Of a stretch of DNA of 64,000 nucleotides, positions 33,901 to 41,599 are shown one piece after another; the stretch's first letter is position 1, and the number at the start of each line of letters is the position of its first letter. Under the pieces are notes generated by a model. It was not told the DNA's origin and made no database searches. It worked only from the letters and a program-made list of their open reading frames with translations. This DNA comes from Microbacteriaceae bacterium (GTDB taxonomy: Bacteria; Actinomycetota; Actinomycetes; Actinomycetales; Microbacteriaceae): contig WQZN01000014.1 of assembly GCA_009780695.1 (NCBI GenBank), forward strand, positions 1 to 64,000, in the 5' to 3' direction. A program made the position numbers and the translations under genes.

Positions 33901-34224
33901 CTCGGCACCCGGCAGCCACAGGTCGACCGAGTCGGGGCCGAGCCGATAGCCGCCGGCGAGCGACTCGACGAGGTCGTCGCCGCAGACGGCGCGCACCCGC
34001 GAGACGAGGGTCTGCAGGGCGGCGCGGGCGTTGCGGGGCGGGTCGTCCTGCCAGATGTCGTCGATGAGCGAGGCCACCGACACCACGGCCCCGCGGGCCA
34101 GCACGAGCGAGACGATCAGGGCCTTGCCGTTGACGCCGGGCACGTCGACGACGCCCGCGGGCCCGGCGACCCGCACCGGCCCGAGCACCTGGACGCGCGC
34201 CGCGTCAACGCCCGTCTTCGCCAC
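30904..34224 (-). CDS. SARP/AfsR-type transcriptional regulator (winged helix, BTAD, NTPase, TPR-like)
   Basis: A large regulator of 1106 aa. The N-terminal OmpR-like winged helix (VQVLGPVRVAGPAG..., KALIVSLVLARGAVVSVASLI, GGYRL) leads into a bacterial transcriptional activation domain (AARALAAAAPFDERAHAQLM, AFAEFRQRLDDELG). A STAND/NB-ARC-type NTPase has Walker A GPGGLGKTRL, LLVLDNCEHV, VLATSRSPL and GLPLAIELAAARI. The C-terminal 500 residues are Ala-rich helical repeats, probably TPR-like. Regulators of this layout usually control secondary metabolism or development, but no target cluster is present here. The GTG start has TAGGCT six bases upstream. Confidence 0.88.
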   Translation of the reverse strand: MAKTGVDAARVQVLGPVRVAGPAGVVDVPGVNGKALIVSLVLARGAVVSVASLIDDIWQDDPPRNARAALQTLVSRVRAVCGDDLVESLAGGYRLGPDSVDLWLPGAERRGEPGADLGDTELAARLRETADGARVRALEGRVADALASGIPDDAVEAARALAAAAPFDERAHAQLMRALAAAGRRGEALRAFAEFRQRLDDELGGRPGAELVALNAELLRDEPAAPDARAPHAGRPPVSRLAVGLRAAPNALIGRDADVAALEELMRHARLTTILGPGGLGKTRLAQELAHRAAQTTPGVVVVELAGIREPDDVPLAVAAAFGIGEVGAARVSLRDPILLLEVRTRIRAALAERETLLVLDNCEHVIEGAAHLVDQVLSETPSVRVLATSRSPLQLGAESVYPLGSLAASDHGPAVELFVDRARAARPGAALPLDAVARLCEHLDGLPLAIELAAARIRSMSVDEIERRLGNRFALLRGGDRGAPERHRTLIAVIDWSWNLLSESERRMLRRLSRFTDGFSAEAAAAVALAAGSAGFSAAADEAARLAAADDLDALVLQSLVSVAETPAGLRYRMLETVREFGDMALVDAGEDALVASAQARWARAFALDVLAALPTSSQSEAIRRLGAEHDNLVVVLRSAGEAGDAATAVPVFGALLFHWLIRNQFREALSFAPLVAELTAGGPLPDDAPDAAAVTLLFAAIMGVAGSRMPRRDSPRAPQLPPELEGLTAVSPTALLRSGVRAGLRMRALVRSGAVSPWLAGIIELLLGATRDRAFAEQSLRHLTGSDDETLRVLGNVFASFLVENTGDLAGAERHARAAWDGAVRLRLDWMAGQAARALAQLCSQEGRSAETLEWVERGRTHFTAIGAVEEIAQSDWIAAVNRLKLGRRDGVAEAFERFAHEEQQGDDFDAADVRAIGWSGLAELAAAEGDAQRAVEHYRTAVGVYGARPPATGGGGWYLLSGAAAVAASVYAGCRDDDALELARAVRQGARLAMRGRAGPRSGPESMDRPVSATAGLGVAIWLLGMPQATAPQQTAAAELIALAERMHSRQDLPMLERERAVALAERVLGASALTAARERIAALPDLAACAARLDRVLRAARF

Positions 34225-34230
34225 CCGCCC

Positions 34231-34236
34231 AGCCTA
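34231..34236 (-). promoter_or_regulatory. Leaderless-type -10 (TAGGCT) of the AfsR-type gene
   Basis: On the minus strand TAGGCT is followed by six bases and the GTG. Confidence 0.45.
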
Positions 34237-34258
34237 CGGCCGGGGGTGCGTCGGCCCG

Positions 34259-35857
34259 CTAGATCCAGCTGCGCAGCCACATGTGCGCGTGCCAGTAGGC
34301 GTAGCTGGTCTGGATGCCCGACCACAGCGGCCAGAAGAACACGCTCGCCGCGCACACGACGACGAGATAAGCGCCCACGAGGGCGATGCCGCGCACGCGG
34401 CGGCGCGTGGCATCCGTCGCCGTGCCCAAGGCCAGCGCGATGAAGAACACGATGCCGAGCAGCAGGTAGGGCTCGAACGCGATCGCATAGAAGGTGAAGA
34501 TCGTGCGGTCGTGATAGAGGATGACCCACGGCAGCCACCCGGCGCCGATGCCCGCGAGCAGCAGGCCGGCGCGCCAGTCCCGGTAGCGGGCGAACCAGTA
34601 GATGAGCCCGAGCAGCGCGAGCGAGGCCGCCCACCAGATGAACGGGTTGCCGAGGTCGGTGATCGCCGCCGAGCAGCCGGGCGCCGCGGCGGTGCAGTTC
34701 CCCTGGCCCGGCGCCGTGCCGACGTAGTACATGCTCGTGGGGCGCAGCATGAGCAGCCAGCCGAGCGGGTTCGACTGGTACGGGTGCGTCGCGTGCAGGT
34801 TGATCGAGTAGCCGTAGAGCTCGGTGTTGTAGTGCCAGAGGTTCTGCGCCCAGTACGGCACCCACGCGAGCAGCCCGTGCCAGGCGTTGGCCTTGGGGTT
34901 CGCCTCGACCCAGTGCCTGTCCCAGCCGCCGCTCGTCACGAGCCAGCCGGTCCACGAGGCGATGTAGGCGGCGATCGCGATCGGCACCATCGTCACGAAC
35001 GTGATGACCGCCTGCGCGACGCCCTCGACGGTGTGCAGCACGCCCGCCCTGCGGTAGGCGAAGTAGTCGGACAGCACCGAGTAGACGCCGAAGACCGCGA
35101 GGAAGTAGAAGCCCGACCACTTGACGCCCGCGTCGAGGCCGAACAGCAGACCGGCGGTGAGCAGCCACGGCCGCCACAGCACGGGCCCCTTCAGCAGCGG
35201 GATCCGCTTGTCGCGCCAGTCGCGGTCGAGCAGGATCGCGCCGAAGCCGAGCAGCGCGAAGAACATCACGAAGTCGTCGAGCAGCGAGACGCGGCTCATC
35301 ACGATGGCGCTGCCGTCGACCGCCATCAGCAGCCCCGCGATCGAGGCGAGCAGCGTCGAGCGGAAGAGGCGCTTGGCGATCAGCATGAGGACGATGACCG
35401 CGAGGATGCCGACGACGGCGGTCGAGATGCGCCACCCCGCGGAGTCCTGGATGCCCAGGGCGTGCTCGCCGAGCGCGATGAGCCACTTGCCGAGCGGCGG
35501 GTGGGCGACGAACTCCGGGCTCGCGCTCCAGAAGCTCGGGTCGCCCGCGTTGAAGGCGGTATCCGCGCCGTTGCGCCACGCACCCTCGTAGCCGAGGTGG
35601 GAGAGGGTCCAGGCATCCTTCACGTAGTACGTCTCGTCGAACACGAGCGTGTGCGGATAGCCGAGATGCCACAGCCGCAGCAGCGCCGCCAGCACGGTGA
35701 CGGCGGTCGGGGCGCCCCAGTCCCACAGGGTCTTGTTGCGCGGCCGCGAGAGCACGCGCGCCCACCAGCGGTCGAGCGCGGTGCCCGTGGGCTCGGGCTC
35801 GTCGTCGAAGTCGGGCAGGTCGGCGACGTCGGCTTCGGGCTGGTTCACCCGCGTCAT
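34259..35857 (-). CDS. pmt: Protein O-mannosyltransferase (dolichyl/polyprenyl-phosphate-mannose type, GT39)
   Basis: A polytopic GT-C enzyme of about 532 aa that moves mannose from polyprenyl-phosphate-mannose to exported proteins during Sec translocation. HTLVFDETYYVKDAWT carries the catalytic Asp-Glu in the first external loop, and PEFVAHPPLGKWLIALGE follows. The C-terminal sequence (LYHDRTIFTFYAIAFEPYL) is conserved in actinobacterial Pmt. About ten membrane spans are visible. ATG 35857 was chosen over one at 35875. It is divergent from rsmI across 50 bases, an order common in actinobacteria. Confidence 0.9.
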   Translation of the reverse strand: MTRVNQPEADVADLPDFDDEPEPTGTALDRWWARVLSRPRNKTLWDWGAPTAVTVLAALLRLWHLGYPHTLVFDETYYVKDAWTLSHLGYEGAWRNGADTAFNAGDPSFWSASPEFVAHPPLGKWLIALGEHALGIQDSAGWRISTAVVGILAVIVLMLIAKRLFRSTLLASIAGLLMAVDGSAIVMSRVSLLDDFVMFFALLGFGAILLDRDWRDKRIPLLKGPVLWRPWLLTAGLLFGLDAGVKWSGFYFLAVFGVYSVLSDYFAYRRAGVLHTVEGVAQAVITFVTMVPIAIAAYIASWTGWLVTSGGWDRHWVEANPKANAWHGLLAWVPYWAQNLWHYNTELYGYSINLHATHPYQSNPLGWLLMLRPTSMYYVGTAPGQGNCTAAAPGCSAAITDLGNPFIWWAASLALLGLIYWFARYRDWRAGLLLAGIGAGWLPWVILYHDRTIFTFYAIAFEPYLLLGIVFFIALALGTATDATRRRVRGIALVGAYLVVVCAASVFFWPLWSGIQTSYAYWHAHMWLRSWI

Positions 35858-35894
35858 GGTACCGGCCGACCTCATGCGGGGACCGGCCGCTGCT

Positions 35895-35900
35895 TAGGAT
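35895..35900 (+). promoter_or_regulatory. Leaderless-type -10 (TAGGAT) of rsmI
   Basis: TAGGAT is followed by seven bases and the ATG at 35908. Confidence 0.5.
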
Positions 35901-35907
35901 TTCGATC

Positions 35908-36726
35908 ATGCTGATCCTCGCCGCGACGCCCATCGGAAACCTGGGCGATGCGACGCGTCGCCTCGTCGAGACGCTCGAGGCGGTCGCGTTCGTCGCCGCG
36001 GAGGACACCCGCGTCGCACAGCGGCTGCTGCAGGGCCTCGGCGTCGAGAACCGCCCCCGGCTCATGGCGCTGCACGACCACAACGAGCGTGATCGCGCCG
36101 GCGAGCTGGTCGCGCTCGCCGCATCGGGCGACGTGCTGCTGCTCTCGGATGCCGGCATGCCCACGGTCAGCGACCCCGGCTTCCACGCCGTGCAGGCCGC
36201 GATCGCCGCCGGCGTCACGGTCACCGCGCTGCCCGGCCCCTCGGCGGTGCTCACGGCGCTCGCCCTCTCGGGCCTGCCGACCGACCGCTTCGCGTTCGAG
36301 GGCTTCCTGCCGCGCAAGGACGGCGAGCGCGGGAAGGCCCTCGCGGCGCTCGCGGCCGAGCGGCGCACGCTGGTCTTCTTCGAGTCGCCGAACCGGCTCG
36401 CGGCGTCCCTCGCCGACATCGCGACGCACTTCGGCGCCGAGCGCCGCGTCGCCGTCGCGCGCGAGCTGACGAAGCTGCACGAGGAGGTCAGGCGCGGCAC
36501 CGCCGCCGAGCTCGCCGTGTGGGCCGAGGGCGGGGTGCGCGGCGAGATCGTGATCGTCGCCGAGGGGGCGGCCGAGGTCGTCGTCGACTTCGACGCGGGG
36601 CTCGCGCAGACGCTCGAGCTCGTGGCATCCGGGCTGCGCCTGAAGGATGCCGCGGCGCAGGTCGCCGCCGCGTCCGGCCTCTCTCGCCGCGAGCTGTACG
36701 AGGCCGCGCTGCGCTCGCGCGGGTAG
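35908..36726 (+). CDS. rsmI: 16S rRNA (cytidine1402-2'-O)-methyltransferase
   Basis: A 272-residue tetrapyrrole-methylase-fold enzyme that methylates the ribose of C1402 in 16S rRNA, near the decoding centre. ILAATPIGNLGDATRR at the N-terminus, AAEDTRVAQRLL, LLSDAGMPTVSDPG and ALPGPSAVLTALALSG are all family hallmarks, and SAM binds across the two lobes. FEGFLPRK and RELTKLHEEVRRG confirm RsmI rather than a cobalamin methylase. The start is supported by TAGGAT seven bases upstream and by the normal N-terminus. Confidence 0.96.
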   Translation: MLILAATPIGNLGDATRRLVETLEAVAFVAAEDTRVAQRLLQGLGVENRPRLMALHDHNERDRAGELVALAASGDVLLLSDAGMPTVSDPGFHAVQAAIAAGVTVTALPGPSAVLTALALSGLPTDRFAFEGFLPRKDGERGKALAALAAERRTLVFFESPNRLAASLADIATHFGAERRVAVARELTKLHEEVRRGTAAELAVWAEGGVRGEIVIVAEGAAEVVVDFDAGLAQTLELVASGLRLKDAAAQVAAASGLSRRELYEAALRSRG

Positions 36727-36911
36727 GTTCGCTCGCGCCGACCGGCCCCGTCCTGGCGTTCCGCGATGCGCACGCGTCAACACGCGCCCGGTCGGGCCGC
36801 CGGGCGTCCGAAGATGACGAAACGGTGCGTCACAGGCCGTCATTCGGGGGCTGTTGCAACGTCGCCCCCTGCGCGCCGGGCGGCCCGGCATCCCTCTCTA
36901 AGATTGAGGGC
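36727..36911. other. 185-base spacer before metG
   Basis: No gene or strong hairpin recognised. It holds the metG -10-like hexamer at its end. Confidence 0.5.
36899..36904 (+). promoter_or_regulatory. Leaderless-type -10 (TAAGAT) of metG
   Basis: TAAGAT is followed by seven bases and the ATG at 36912. GAGGG in between could also serve as a ribosome binding site if the true start of transcription lies upstream. Confidence 0.5.
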
Positions 36912-38489
36912 ATGCCCGCAGGCCGCCCGTTCTACCTGACCACGCCCATCTTCTACGTCAACGACGTGCCGCACATCGGTCACGCCTACACCGAGGTGGC
37001 CGCGGACGTGCTGACGCGCTGGCACCGCCAGTCGGGTGACGACACCTGGCTGCTCACGGGCACCGACGAGCACGGCCAGAAGATCCTGCGCACCGCGACA
37101 GCGAACGGCGCCACCCCCAAGGAATGGACCGACCGCCTCGTCGAGTCGGCGTGGAAGCCGCTGCTCGAGACGATCGACATCGCGAACGACGACTTCATCC
37201 GCACGACCGACGAGCGCCACGAGCGCCGCGTGAAGCTGTTCATCGAGAAGCTGCGCGAGGCGGGCCACATCTACGAGGCCGAGTTCGAGGGCCTGTACTG
37301 CGTCGGCTGCGAGGAGTTCAAGCCCGCCTCCGAGATCGTCGAGGGCGTCGGCGAGTACGCGGGCCAGAAGGTCTGCGCCATCCACGGCCGCCCGCTCGAG
37401 CTCATGCACGAGAAGAACTACTTCTTCCGCATGAGCGCGTTCCAGCAGCAGCTGCTCGACCTCTACAAGGCGCAGCCCGACTTCGTGCAGCCCGAGAGCG
37501 CCCGCAACGAGGTCGTCGCGTTCGTGTCGCAGGGGCTCAACGACCTGTCGATCTCGCGCTCGAGCTTCGACTGGGGCATCCCGATCCCGTGGGACGACTC
37601 GCACGTGCTCTATGTGTGGGTCGACGCCCTGCTCAACTACGCGACCGCCGTCGGCTACGGCGAGGACGACGCGGACTTCGCGCGCCGCTGGCCCGCGCAG
37701 CACATCGTCGGCAAGGACATCCTGCGCTTCCACGCCGTCATCTGGCCCGCGATGCTGATGGCCGCCGGGCTGCCGGTGCCGGCGGGCGTGTTCGGCCACG
37801 GCTGGCTGCTCGTCGGCGGCGAGAAGATGTCGAAGTCGAAGCTGACCGGCATCGCGCCCAACGAGATCACCGACACGTTCGGGTCGGATGCCTTCCGCTA
37901 CTACTTCATGCGCGCGATCTCGTTCGGCCAGGACGGCTCGTTCTCGTGGGAGGATCTCTCGGCCCGCTACCAGGCCGAGCTCGCCAACGGCTTCGGCAAC
38001 CTGGCGTCCCGCGTCATCGCGATGGTGAAGCGCTACTACGAGGGCGGTGCCGTGCCCGCGCCGGGCGAGTACACCGCGGCCGACATCACGGTGCAGACGA
38101 ACCTGCTCGCGGCCGCGCTGTCGGCCGACGCGGCGATCGAGAAGTTCGCGATCCACGAGGCACTCGCGCAGGTGTGGACGATCGTGGATGCCTTGAACGG
38201 CTACATCACCGAGCAGGAGCCCTGGGCGCTCGCCAAGGACGAGGCCGACCGCGAGCGTCTCGGCACCGTGCTGTACACGTGCGCCGAGGGCCTGCGCGCC
38301 CTCGCGGTGCTGCTCTCGCCCGTGCTGACGAAGGCCGCGCCCAAGCTGTGGTCGGCGCTCGGCGTGGAGGCCTCGCTCGGCGCGCTCGCGGCGCAGCCGC
38401 TGCGCTCGGCGGGTGAGTGGGGCCAGCTGAAGCCGGGCACGGTCGTCGGCGACCTCGAGCCGCTCTTCCCGCGCATCGACGCGGCGTAG
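36912..38489 (+). CDS. metG: Methionyl-tRNA synthetase
   Basis: Class I aminoacyl-tRNA synthetase of 525 aa that charges tRNA-Met. FYLTTPIFYVNDVPHIGHAY contains the HIGH signature (PHIGHAY), and GEKMSKSKLTG is the KMSKS loop. A Cys-containing insert (GLYCVGCEEF...KVCAIHGRPLEL) corresponds to the connective-peptide metal knuckle, with only part of the usual cysteines. There is no C-terminal EMAP-like tRNA-binding domain, as usual for actinobacterial MetRS. The ATG at 36912 gives the normal N-terminus. Confidence 0.97.
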   Translation: MPAGRPFYLTTPIFYVNDVPHIGHAYTEVAADVLTRWHRQSGDDTWLLTGTDEHGQKILRTATANGATPKEWTDRLVESAWKPLLETIDIANDDFIRTTDERHERRVKLFIEKLREAGHIYEAEFEGLYCVGCEEFKPASEIVEGVGEYAGQKVCAIHGRPLELMHEKNYFFRMSAFQQQLLDLYKAQPDFVQPESARNEVVAFVSQGLNDLSISRSSFDWGIPIPWDDSHVLYVWVDALLNYATAVGYGEDDADFARRWPAQHIVGKDILRFHAVIWPAMLMAAGLPVPAGVFGHGWLLVGGEKMSKSKLTGIAPNEITDTFGSDAFRYYFMRAISFGQDGSFSWEDLSARYQAELANGFGNLASRVIAMVKRYYEGGAVPAPGEYTAADITVQTNLLAAALSADAAIEKFAIHEALAQVWTIVDALNGYITEQEPWALAKDEADRERLGTVLYTCAEGLRALAVLLSPVLTKAAPKLWSALGVEASLGALAAQPLRSAGEWGQLKPGTVVGDLEPLFPRIDAA

Positions 38490-38547
38490 TCGCGCGGCCC
38501 GCTCGCACCGGGCCCGTCAGGGTCGGCGGGTGCTCGGCGCCCGTGCG

Positions 38548-38639
38548 CACAACTCCTGATGGACTCGGTGGCGGAGGGGCCGAAACCGCGGAAATCCGGA
38601 CGGAACCGGCAGGCAGCCCGGAGCCGATCAGGAGTTGTG
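38548..38639. repeat. AACTCCTGA/TCAGGAGTT palindromic element, intergenic copy
   Basis: Arms CACAACTCCTGAT (38548-38560) and ATCAGGAGTTGTG (38627-38639) are perfectly complementary, with a 66-base GC-rich interior. Flanks (CGTGCG before the left arm, GAGCCG before and AACG after the right arm) are shared with the copy inside the ABC-F gene at about 46059-46161. Confidence 0.75.
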
Positions 38640-38699
38640 AACGCGTCGGGCGCCGGAGCCCGGGCACGCGGCGTCGGCCTCGCCCGGGCGGCATCCCGA

Positions 38700-38705
38700 T
38701 ACGCT
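38700..38705 (+). promoter_or_regulatory. Leaderless-type -10 (TACGCT) of tatD
   Basis: TACGCT is followed by seven bases and the ATG at 38713. Confidence 0.5.
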
Positions 38706-38712
38706 GAATCCG

Positions 38713-39627
38713 ATGGCTTCAGACCGCACCTACCCGCCCCTGCCCGACGCGCTCGCCGTGCCGGTGTACGACGACCACACGCACCTCGACCCGGCGATCC
38801 ATCGCGACGAGCCGGGGCTCGAGCACCTCGGCTGGCGCGCCCAGCTCGACCGTGCCGAGGCTGTCGGCGTGCGGGGCGTCGTGCAGGTCGGAGTGGACCT
38901 CGAGACGTCCGTCTGGAGTGCCGAGCACGCCGTCCAGGACAGGCGGATGCTCGCGGCCGTCGCGCTGCACCCGAACGAGGCGCCCGAGCTCGCGGCATCC
39001 GGCGCCCTCGACGACGCCATCGCGCAGATCGCCGAACTCGCCCATCGCCCCCGCGTGCGCGCGGTCGGCGAGACCGGCCTGGACTTCTTCCGCACCGATG
39101 AGACGGGCCGCGACGCGCAGTTCCGCAGCTTCGAGGCGCACATCGACATCGCCAAGCAGGCGGGCGTCGCGCTGCAGATCCACGATCGCGATGCGCACGA
39201 CGCCGTCGTCGCGACGCTGCTGCGCGTGGGTGCACCCGAGAGGACCGTCTTCCACTGCTTCTCGGGCGACGCGGCGCTCGCCCGCCTCGCCGCCGAGCAC
39301 GGCTGGTACCTGTCGTTCGCGGGCACCGTGACGTTCAAGAACGCGCCGGCGCTGCGCGAGGCGCTCGCGGTCGTGCCGCGCGAGCTCATCACTGTCGAGA
39401 CCGACGCGCCCTACCTGACCCCGATGCCGCACCGCGGCCGCCCCAACGCGCCGTACCTCGTGCCGCACACCGTGCGGTTCATGGCGGACGAGCTGGGGAT
39501 GCCCGTCGACGAGCTCGCCGCGCAGATCGCCGCGAACACGGTCGCGGTCTACGGCTCGTGGGACGACGAGCTCGACGCGATCCTCACCGACGTCGCCGCC
39601 GAGCGCTCCGAAGCGGGGGCGCTCTGA
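38713..39627 (+). CDS. tatD: TatD family metal-dependent hydrolase (DNase)
   Basis: A TIM-barrel metal hydrolase of 304 aa. Metal-binding motifs are YDDHTHLD near the N-terminus, [10 protein letters not shown] with its Glu, [21 protein letters not shown] and [10 protein letters not shown], in the standard TatD order. Family members have 3'-5' exonuclease or deoxyribonuclease activity in DNA repair. The gene begins a run of overlapping genes with rsmA and ispE, an order conserved in actinobacteria downstream of metG. Its stop overlaps the rsmA start (TGATG). Confidence 0.93.
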   Translation: MASDRTYPPLPDALAVPVYDDHTHLDPAIHRDEPGLEHLGWRAQLDRAEAVGVRGVVQVGVDLETSVWSAEHAVQDRRMLAAVALHPNEAPELAASGALDDAIAQIAELAHRPRVRAVGETGLDFFRTDETGRDAQFRSFEAHIDIAKQAGVALQIHDRDAHDAVVATLLRVGAPERTVFHCFSGDAALARLAAEHGWYLSFAGTVTFKNAPALREALAVVPRELITVETDAPYLTPMPHRGRPNAPYLVPHTVRFMADELGMPVDELAAQIAANTVAVYGSWDDELDAILTDVAAERSEAGAL

Positions 39628-40472
39628 TGGCGGCCGGTCTGCTCGGGCCGGCCGAGGTGCGCGACCTCGCCGAGCTGCTCGACGTCACGCCGACCAAGAA
39701 GCTCGGCCAGAACTTCGTGCACGACGCGAACACCGTGCGCCGCATCGTCCGCGTGGGCGAGGTCGCCGCGGGCGAGACCGTGGTCGAGGTGGGCCCGGGC
39801 CTGGGCTCGCTCACGCTCGGGCTGCTCGAGGCCGAGGCATCCGTCGTCGCCGTCGAGATCGACGGGCGCCTCGCCGCGCAGCTGCCCGCGACCGTGACGA
39901 CGCAGCTGGGCGCGGATGCCGCGGCGCGGCTCACCGTCATCCACCAGGACGCGCTCACCGTCGAGACCCTGCCCGGCGAGCCGTCGCGCCTCGTCGCGAA
40001 CCTGCCCTACAACGTCTCGGTGCCCGTGCTGCTGCACTTCCTCGAGAAGGTGCCGAGCCTGCGCTCCGCGGTCGTCATGGTGCAGGCCGAGGTCGGCGAG
40101 CGCATCGCGGCGGGCCCCGGCTCGAAGGTCTACGGCGCGCCGAGCGTCAAGGCCGCCTGGTACGGCCGCTGGCGCACGGCCGGCCAGGTCAGCCGCCAGG
40201 TGTTCTGGCCCGTGCCGAACGTCGACTCGATCCTGGTGGCCTTCGAGAAAGGCGAGCCGCTCGGCGACGAGGCCCTGCGCCGGCGCATGTTCACCGTCGT
40301 CGACGCGGCGTTCCAGCAGCGCAGGAAGATGCTGCGCCAGTCGCTGTCCGGCCTGTTCGGGGGCTCGGCCGAGGCGTCCGCCGCCCTCGAAGCCGCCGGG
40401 GCGGCCCCGACCGCGCGCGGCGAGGAACTCGACGTGCACGCCTTCATCAGGGTCGCGAGGCAGCTGCCGTGA
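39627..40472 (+). CDS. rsmA: 16S rRNA (adenine1518/1519-N6)-dimethyltransferase
   Basis: KsgA-type methyltransferase of 281 aa that dimethylates two adjacent adenines in the 3' hairpin of 16S r[19 protein letters not shown] is the N-terminal hallmark, [17 protein letters not shown] binds [11 protein letters not shown] follows, and [11 protein letters not shown] is the catalytic N-L-P-Y motif. [14 protein letters not shown] in the C-terminal domain contacts rRNA. The ATG at 39627 shares one base with the tatD stop. The ispE start overlaps its stop (GTGA), indicating tight coupling. Confidence 0.96.
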   Translation: MAAGLLGPAEVRDLAELLDVTPTKKLGQNFVHDANTVRRIVRVGEVAAGETVVEVGPGLGSLTLGLLEAEASVVAVEIDGRLAAQLPATVTTQLGADAAARLTVIHQDALTVETLPGEPSRLVANLPYNVSVPVLLHFLEKVPSLRSAVVMVQAEVGERIAAGPGSKVYGAPSVKAAWYGRWRTAGQVSRQVFWPVPNVDSILVAFEKGEPLGDEALRRRMFTVVDAAFQQRRKMLRQSLSGLFGGSAEASAALEAAGAAPTARGEELDVHAFIRVARQLP

Positions 40473-41407
40473 GCGAGGCGGTCGAGATGGGGCGCGACGC
40501 CCGCGTGCACGTGCGCGCGCCGGGCAAGATCAATGTCTACCTCGGGGTCGGCGAGGTGATGGCCGACGGCTATCACGAGGTCGCGACGGCGTATCAGGCC
40601 GTGAGCCTCTATGAAGAGGTCTACGCGAGCGAGTCCTCCGACTTCACGGTCGCGTTCCGCGGCCCGATCGACACCTCGGGGCTGCGCACCGACGAGTCGA
40701 ACCTCGCGCTGCGGGCGGCGCGGCTGCTCGCGAGCCACACGGGCTACCCGGGCGGCGTGCGGCTCGAGATCGAGAAGCACGTGCCGATCGCGGGCGGCAT
40801 GGGCGGCGGGTCGGCGGATGCCGCGGGCGCGCTCGTCGCATGCGACGCGCTCTGGGGCACCCAGGTCCCGCGCGACGAGCTCCACGAGCTCGCGGCCCGG
40901 CTCGGCGCCGATGTGCCCTTCGCCCTGGCGGGCGGCACCGCGATCGGCACCGGCCGCGGCGAGGAGCTCTCGGCGGCGCTCGCGCACGGCACCTTCCACT
41001 GGGTGCTCGCGCTGCCCGACGCGCAGCTGTCGACGCCGGCGGTGTACGCCGAGCTCGACCGCCACCGCGAGCGGCACCGCGCCGAGCTCGCGACCAAGCT
41101 CACGCCGAGCGTCGACCCGGCGGTGCTGCAGGCGCTGCGTGCGGGCGATCCGCATTTGCTCGCCGAGGTCGTCGCCAACGACCTGCAGGCGGCCGCGATC
41201 CATCTCGCACCCGAGCTCGCCTCGGTGCTCGAGACGGGGGAGCGGGCCGGGGCCCTCGCGGGGCTCGTGTCGGGGTCGGGGCCCACCGTGGCCTTCCTCG
41301 CCGAGAACGACGAGGGGGCGCTCGACCTGCAGATCGCGCTGTCCGCCCTCGGGCTGATGGCCGTGCGCGTGACGGGCCCGGTGCACGGCGCGCGCGTCGT
41401 GGGCTGA
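40469..41407 (+). CDS. ispE: 4-diphosphocytidyl-2-C-methyl-D-erythritol kinase
   Basis: GHMP-family kinase of 312 aa for the fourth step of the non-mevalonate isoprenoid pathway. [12 protein letters not shown] at the N-terminus, the Gly-rich ATP loop [17 protein letters not shown] and the C-terminal [13 protein letters not shown] are diagnostic, and [21 protein letters not shown] places the catalytic Asp. The GTG start at 40469 overlaps the rsmA stop by four bases. The gene ends the metG-tatD-rsmA-ispE run. Confidence 0.95.
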   Translation: MSEAVEMGRDARVHVRAPGKINVYLGVGEVMADGYHEVATAYQAVSLYEEVYASESSDFTVAFRGPIDTSGLRTDESNLALRAARLLASHTGYPGGVRLEIEKHVPIAGGMGGGSADAAGALVACDALWGTQVPRDELHELAARLGADVPFALAGGTAIGTGRGEELSAALAHGTFHWVLALPDAQLSTPAVYAELDRHRERHRAELATKLTPSVDPAVLQALRAGDPHLLAEVVANDLQAAAIHLAPELASVLETGERAGALAGLVSGSGPTVAFLAENDEGALDLQIALSALGLMAVRVTGPVHGARVVG

Positions 41408-41599
41408 CCGGCCGCGGCATCCTCGATCGCCCGCTCGCGTCGCTGTGGCGATGGAACCGCCCCGGCGGGGACCCGCAGCCGAGGGCCACAGGGGTTGGGG
41501 AGAGGGGTCGGTGGAAAACAGCCATCGGGTTCCCCACCAGGCCCCATCAGGCTACTGAGACGCGCTCCGGCGCAAACCGTCAATACCTGACAGGTCGGT
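41408..41599. other. 192-base convergent spacer
   Basis: No gene recognised. It contains only short inverted repeats such as ACCTGACAGGT near its right end. It separates ispE from the convergent LuxR-type gene. Confidence 0.5.

Noticed and set aside
28992-34224. A possible secondary-metabolite cluster, because a DrrAB exporter neighbours a SARP/AfsR-type regulator.
   Set aside because: No biosynthetic enzymes lie nearby, the genes are convergent with a terminator-like hairpin between them, and the surroundings are housekeeping genes.
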